A stretch of DNA of 64,000 bases from Carya illinoinensis (lineage: Eukaryota; Streptophyta; Magnoliopsida; Fagales; Juglandaceae), in assembly GCF_018687715.1 (NCBI RefSeq), contig NC_056765.1:5630501-5694500 (forward strand). The letters run 5' to 3'. This document shows, one piece after another, positions 59,659 to 64,000 of the stretch (position 1 is the first letter of the stretch; each line of letters starts with the position of its first letter). A program made the position numbers and the translations under genes. The notes beneath the pieces are model-generated. The model saw only the letters and a program-made list of their open reading frames with translations. It was not told the DNA's origin and searched no databases.

Positions 59659-59900
59659 AAACTCTATCTCACTCTCTCTCAATTCACACACGGGATAAAA
59701 GCAGAAAGAATCTGCTTTCCCGTGCGTGAAAGTTTTATTTTTTGCTTGTAATACAATAAACGTTCGGACGTTCAAATGTCCGAATGTTTCATTCTCTTGC
59801 TAACGTAACTAATTAAACGTTCGAACGCTAAGTTATCCCGCCCAAATTTTGCACAATACGTTCGAACCCAAGTTGACAACCCCCTTAAATAGGTCATGCC
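59152..59900. other. CACTA 5' flank beyond the Copia insertion
   Basis: This is non-coding, with a (CT)n run at 59610-59657 and GTTCGAACG subterminal motifs at 59757-59873 that match the left end of the CACTA element. It ends abruptly at about 59900. Confidence 0.6.
59610..59657 (+). repeat. (CT)n microsatellite
   Basis: About 24 CT units sit inside a longer CTCTCACTCTAA-rich pyrimidine tract. Confidence 0.9.
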
Positions 59901-60640
59901 TTATGCTATTGTAGTTAGTTACAACGAAGTTAAATTTGTCTTTGTAAGTGTGATAACCCATATGATAAGAATAAGGGTATGTGGTGTATGAGATCCCACG
60001 TTACTTGGGAATGAGAAATTCTTGATTTTTATAAGGTTCCGATAGGGGCTCCAATTGTATCATTGACTAGTCTTTTTGGAGTATAAGCCATGTGGTTTGG
60101 ACCTTCCATTGGAGCGTTACAGAAGTTATGATGTAGAGCATCCATTTTAATGCCAATGGCAAAAGGCCCTTTTCATCTTTCATACATACAAAACAACCTT
60201 CCCAAGTTCCCATTGAATCTCAAAACAAGACAACATAAAAAACAGAAGGGAAAATGAAGCAATTAGTCGTCCTGTTTTGTTTTTACATGCTTCAATAAGT
60301 TTCCAAACTTTGATCTGGACTTTCCCAATCTAATCTGCTCAAATTTGGAAGAGACTGGAGCCATCCATAAGATGAAATTTAGCAAGTCGCAGGTCATGTC
60401 AAATTGCTGATAGCATTACATGAGCACATGATGCTATGACAGTTCAAAGCTACAAGAGGGGGCTACTTAATCCCCACAAGTTTAAAAAACCAACCATATT
60501 TCTAAGATACTTGCCTCAGATCAAACCCTGATAACGAATCAAAGGTCACCTGCTTTACTCAACAAACTCTATGTGCAAACATCATATAAACAAAAATAAA
60601 TGCATGAAAAAGTACATACATACATGTAGACACATACATA
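59901..60640. repeat. 740-bp duplicated segment, copy 2
   Basis: It matches the DUF760 intron 33861-34600 in the same orientation. Homology starts at TTATGCTA(T/C)TGT and ends near ACATACATACAT(G/A). It includes the solo LTR, so it was copied after that LTR inserted. No DUF760 coding exon was copied. Confidence 0.93.
59949..60121 (+). mobile_element. TRIM-type solo LTR, copy within duplicated segment
   Basis: It reads TGTGATAACC ... GAGCGTTACA. The left TSD GTAAG is intact (59944-59948) and the right one is worn (GAAGT). It is carried by the duplication rather than independently inserted. Confidence 0.8.
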
Positions 60641-60649
60641 CTATATGGG

Positions 60650-60870
60650 AGATGATATAGTTACCACTCTTTTGCCATCATTTTACCACTTGTAATGTAT
60701 TTGTTTTTTCTTTATTTTCTTTTAAGAATTTTTTTAATATATTTAATCATTAAGAATAAATTTAAAAAATATACAATTTTATTAATAATCACTTTTTTAA
60801 TTATTAAATAAAAGAAAATTTAAAAAAATTAAAAAAATTAAAAAAAATGATAAAGTGGTGTAATAAGACT
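60650..60870. mobile_element. Possible MITE
   Basis: GTTACCACTCTTTTGCCATC near 60660 and ATGATAAAGTGGTGTAATAA near 60849 are partly inverted ends around an AT-rich core; the core TTATTAAATAAAA also appears at 36.9-37.0 kb. TSD not resolved. Confidence 0.35.
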
Positions 60871-61330
60871 ATTATTAGAGCATTGGTAGTGGGCTTAACA
60901 AAGTCAAATTATAACCAAAGAATAGCTAAAATATGAAATAAACCTCCACAATGGGCTCAATAAATATACAGTAAATTTAGCCATCAACCCTTTGGCAGGC
61001 CAAATTTATTGAGCCAAAGATACTAGCTAAATAATATTTTTAGGGTAAAATATTATTTCCCCCACTGCCCATTGTCTCCCGTGTGGTTGAAAATTTCTGC
61101 CCTTCCCATTTCATCTCTTTCACTTGAGCAAAACCCACTAGAGCAACAGATTGCCTCCCAGCTCTGTCCTAGATTTTTGATTTTTGGTGGTCGGAACTCT
61201 CTCCCGGATTGCCTCCCAGCTCCAGTGTCTACAGCACCGAACGAAGAGCAACCCAGCACCGAACGAGAGCAACCGCAGCACCAGATGGACTCCATTGTCT
61301 CCCAGCTGCAGCACCAAACGGACGCGACTC

Positions 61331-61605
61331 CGTGAGAATAAAAGGACCACCGGTAAGCCGTCGAATCCCAGGCCTCCATTGAACTGATTCTCCTTTGTTT
61401 TTTTTTTTTTTTTATGCGATTTCTGGTGAAGGGTAGCACCGAATGGGAATTCTGGTTTTGGTACTGGACAGGATTCAAGCACCGGACGGATTCCCAACTA
61501 CAGCACCGAACGAGCCTCTGTCTCCGTGAGAATTTCATTGAGCATCGGTAAATCCCAGGCCATCGTGCTCCTTTGTTTTTTTTTTTTAATGCATTTTCTG
61601 GAATC
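61331..61605 (+). repeat. Imperfect duplication of a leader exon in the Harbinger element
   Basis: CCGTGAGAAT...CCGGTAAGCC...AATCCCAGGCC...CTCCTTTG-T(n)-ATGCGATTTCTGG (from about 61331) recurs as CCGTGAGAAT...TCGGTAAATCCCAGGCC...CTCCTTTG-T(n)-AATGCATTTTCTGG (from about 61525). GCACCGAACG also repeats several times from 61236. Each copy has a GGTAA donor-like site, so alternative 5' UTR exons are possible. Confidence 0.65.
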
Positions 61606-62115
61606 TATGAACGGACCGGATGAGATTTTTCTTCTTTGATGTTTGAACTCCATTTTTTTTTTTTTGAGAATCCTCAATGGTTGATTGAATTTCTGGAATT
61701 TGATTTTGGTGTATTGGTTTGATAAAATTCTAATGAACCACTTCGAGAATTATCTTTGCTGTGGAAGTTGAGAATTTCTTGTGATGTATTGTGATGAAAC
61801 CGAATTTACTGATAATGGGTGGTCGAATTTCTTGTGGTCGACAATTATTTGACAAATTTCTTGTTTCAGTACTGAAGTTCTAGTCGTGTATTGTACTGAA
61901 ACCGGATGAACTTCAGAAGATTATTTGACAGATTTTTTTTTTCATCCATCAGTTTATATTTTTCATTTTCTTGGTGATTCTTGTGGACCACATTCCAACT
62001 GTTTAGGAATGATATCTAGTGATTGATGATATCTAGTTCCTTATTTCATATCTCTTGTTAGGAATTGATCCATCCACTCACCGTGATGCTTACTTCACAA
62101 ATCTTCTAAATAACA

Positions 62116-63096
62116 ATGATTTTTTTGATGAGTGCCACAAATGAACAAGAACTCTCTCCACCCGAAATTGAGGTTATTGAAATTGAACCGAGTGGACGAA
62201 AAACACAACGGGGTAATAATTTTAGTAATGACAAAGATTTGTTGCTTGTGGAGGGATGTCTTGAAACTTCCTTAGATGCGGTACAAGGAAAAGATCAAAA
62301 GCACATAATGTTATGGAAAATAATTCATAAGTATTTTGAGGAAAACAATAAATTTGACTTTTTACGCAACTACACATCTCTAATGAATCGGTGGTCGACG
62401 ATTCAACAAGCTACAAATAAGTTTTGTGATTACTTGGCTCAAGTCGAAGGAATGCATCCAAGTGGGTTTAACGAGCAAGACAAGGTATGTTTTGCACCTT
62501 TTAAGCTTATTTTTTAACATGCTATTTTTTTTTAAATCTTATTTATTTAGAACCATGGTCCTTTATGTATGTAGATTGGCAAGGCAAAGGTTATGTTCTT
62601 GGAGTTAGAGAAGAAGTCTTTTAACTTTGATAATTTTTGGCGGGTGTTAAGATTCCATCCAAAGTGGGTGGAACATATGGACATGGTGAAGCCGAAGACG
62701 AAACCAAGTTCACATGATTCGACACCAAATTCAATAAATCTAGGCGAAAATGAGGATTTCAAGGTTGCATCTTCAAATTTGGAATGACCAATAGGTCGTA
62801 AAGCAGAAAAAGAGAAACGAAAGAGAAAAGAAATGACAAACTCCGACTCTCTTGTGGTACTAAATGAGATGGCGGAAATTAGAAAGAGTATACTTGTGCT
62901 TATGCAAGAAGCACGTGATCATGACAATAAAATGTTGTGTCTTAGGCAAGAGGAAGTGAGTCTTAGACAAGACGAATTACTTATTCAAAAAGAGAAGGTG
63001 CTACTTCAACAAGTGAAAGCACGTCTTGAAGAAATGAAAGAATATGAAAGAATTATAACATTAAATACAAGTGCCATGCCTCCAATGCTACAATAA
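62116..63096 (+). pseudogene. Harbinger ORF1 (Myb/SANT-like, NAM-associated C-terminal type)
   Basis: Exon 62116-62484 (Met at 62116; Met at 62128 is equally possible) joins 62575 in phase 0 over a GT...AG intron. It encodes a trihelix/SANT-like region (NNFSNDKDLLLVEGCLETSL, then YTSLMNRWSTIQQATNKFC), then KAKVMFLELEKKSFNFDNFW and FHPKW. A TGA at 62785-62787 interrupts; the same frame goes on with GRKAEKEKRKRKEM and a coiled coil (LRQEEVSLRQDELLIQKEKV) to 63096. ORF1 normally helps the transposase bind DNA and enter the nucleus. Confidence 0.8.
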
Positions 63097-63229
63097 TATT
63101 ATCTTCAACGACAAAGGGAAATACTTGCAAGTCGTGCTGGGAAAAAATAGCTGTATTTTTTGTTTATGTTTGTTAGATTAATCACTTTGGATTGACCATT
63201 ATCGAGTAATGTTATATTTATGTTTGTTA

Positions 63230-63318
63230 GATAATTTTTTTTCATTGATTATTATGGAGTAATTTTATATTTATGTTTGTCAAATTAATCACTTCATATT
63301 GATCATTATGGAGTAATT
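63230..63318. other. 3' spacer between convergent Harbinger genes
   Basis: This is a short AT-rich stretch in which a phrase like TAATCACTTTGGATTGACCA, with TTATGTTTGTTAGAT, is repeated about three times from 63165. Confidence 0.4.
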
Positions 63319-63518
63319 TAATACAACCATAAATTTAATACAATCATAAACTTAATACAATCATAAATTTAATACAACCATAAACTTAATACAACAAGAA
63401 ACTTAATACAACCATAAACTTAATACAACTATAAACTTAATACAACCATACACTTAATACAACCATAAACTTAATACAACAAGCAATTTAATACAACCAT
63501 AAATTTAATAGAACCATG
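63318..63518 (+). repeat. 17-bp minisatellite (about 12 units)
   Basis: The unit is TTAATACAACCATAAAC with small variants (ATCATAAAC, AACAAGAAAC). It lies between the two convergent Harbinger genes. Confidence 0.9.
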
Positions 63519-63520
63519 TC

Positions 63521-64000
63521 TTATGCGGAACTATATTGTTGCCATAAGTGCTCGACGAGATTTGTTTGGAGTTGAGAATGGATTCTTCTGTCCCTAAGAG
63601 CATGATGACGTTGAATGAACTCGTTAAATTCAAGTGTTTGGATCATGTGTAGTTTCTGGCAACTGTTCATATTCGAACTCTTCTTCTCCATTGTCAGCCC
63701 GTTCATCTTCAATGATTATATTATGTAAAATTATGCATGCCATCATAATTTCATTGAATATTTCAATGTGAAAAAACCATGCAGGTCCACAAAGTATAGC
63801 AAATCGTGCTTGAAGAACACCAAAAGCACACTCCACATCCTTTCTTGCAGACTCTTGGGCTGCAGCAAAATATTTTTTCTTGTTTCCTTGTGGAGTTGAG
63901 ATAGTTTTAACAAATGTTGCCCATTGCGGATAAATGTCATCAACAAGATAGTACCCCATTGCATAGTTATAACCATTAATAGTGTAATTAACAGTCAGAG
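63521..64000 (-). pseudogene. PIF/Harbinger transposase (HARBI1/ALP1-like), C-terminal part, frameshifted
   Basis: On the minus strand the frame is open from the window edge: NYTINGYNYAMGYYLVDDIY, PQWATFVKTI, then SARKDVECAFGVLQARFAIL and MMACIILHNIIIEDERA, the conserved DDE_4 core with its last acidic residue (the E of ARKDVECAFG). It ends in a TGA at 63630. The family's C-terminal tail (FNEFIQRHHALRDRRIHSQL...VEHLW) follows at once in another frame to 63521, so a frameshift lies near 63630-63650. The N-terminal half is beyond the window. Confidence 0.85.

Larger units (their letters stand above)
41260..59900 (-). mobile_element. Degenerate CACTA (En/Spm) transposon with nested insertions
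   Basis: The left terminus at 41260 reads CATTACAACAAAAATTAG (C-to-T change in the CACTA tip), followed by TTTAGTGACAG and many GTGACGG/CCGTCAC inverted motifs. GTTCGAACG-type subterminal repeats occur at 41464-41925 and again at 59757-59873, so both flanks belong to one element. A TNPA/Ptta-like gene and a Tnp2 gene are on the minus strand, both full of stops. A Copia element (49663-59146) and a MULE (45295-46396) are inserted in it; without them it would be about 8 kb. No right TIR was found: at about 59901 the sequence changes to a copy of a host intron. Confidence 0.85.
60878..64000. mobile_element. PIF/Harbinger transposon, right end beyond window
   Basis: The probable left end is GAGCATTGGTAGTGGGCTTA at 60878, preceded by TTA (the 3-bp TSD of the superfamily). 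It holds a plus-strand ORF1 (Myb/SANT-type) and a minus-strand DDE transposase facing each other, the usual Harbinger arrangement. Both genes are broken. The far terminus is outside the window. Confidence 0.75.

Noticed and set aside
59147..60880. CACTA right terminal inverted repeat
   Set aside because: Looked for the complement of the left tip (CTAATTTTTGTTGTAATG/GTAGTG) and GTGACGG-type motifs; none present before the duplicated block or the Harbinger element.
61053..61538. 161-residue minus-strand and overlapping plus-strand frames at the start of the Harbinger element
   Set aside because: They follow the GCACCGAACG repeats of the leader, lack known domains, and are in conflict with one another.
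1..64000. CRISPR arrays, bacterial operons, rRNA genes, plant virus insertions
   Set aside because: None seen; the repeats present are LTRs, MITEs, microsatellites and minisatellites, and no pararetroviral coat or movement-protein signature was recognised.

Overview
The window is nuclear DNA of a higher plant. Genes are split by canonical GT/AG introns, intergenic DNA is AT-rich and full of transposons, and the proteins belong to plant families (two-domain GTP cyclohydrolase I, CYP82 P450, RALF-like peptides, a DUF760 plastid protein). The repeat content suggests a woody eudicot, possibly Fagales (walnut/oak type). That last guess rests on pattern memory only and is weak.

Layout. 0.7-6.5 kb: a plus-strand gene for a conserved plant Lys/Glu-rich nuclear-type protein (3 coding exons, 510 aa). 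7.4-10.1 kb: minus-strand GTP cyclohydrolase I (2 exons, 466 aa), first enzyme of folate/pterin synthesis. 11.6-13.5 kb: a LINE relic beside a poly(A) retroposon with a 17-bp target-site duplication (TSD). 14.2-20.8 kb: minus-strand cyclin C (9 exons, 256 aa), the partner of CDK8 in Mediator. 21-27 kb: MITEs and a 2.1-kb solo-LTR-like repeat. 27.8-30.8 kb: plus-strand CYP82-family cytochrome P450 (2 exons, 515 aa). 32.3-35.1 kb: minus-strand DUF760 gene of the UV-B-induced At3g17800 type (2 exons, 405 aa). 37.4-38.7 kb: a second copy of the poly(A) retroposon family. 39.1-40.4 kb: two tandem RALF-like peptide genes.

41.26 to about 59.9 kb is a stack of nested transposons. The base is a degenerate CACTA (En/Spm) element on the minus strand. 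Its Tnp2 transposase is split by a 1.1-kb Pack-MULE that carries a piece of an LRR receptor-like kinase gene and the 5' end of another gene; the MULE has a 9-bp TSD whose removal restores the transposase reading frame. Its 5' side is split by a complete 9.48-kb Sirevirus-type Copia element (TSD TAATA, LTRs about 97% alike by eye), which carries two related antisense coiled-coil ORFs between pol and the 3' LTR. The CACTA element has lost its right terminus. There it abuts a 740-bp copy of the intron of the DUF760 gene 26 kb away, including a solo TRIM-type LTR. From 60.9 kb to the end lies a PIF/Harbinger element with a broken ORF1 and a frameshifted transposase, cut by the window edge.

The host genes do not form a pathway or operon; they are unrelated single plant genes. 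Most of what is unusual lies in the transposon stack. All exon limits were set by reading splice sites and checking that reading phase is kept; no alignment or database search was run.
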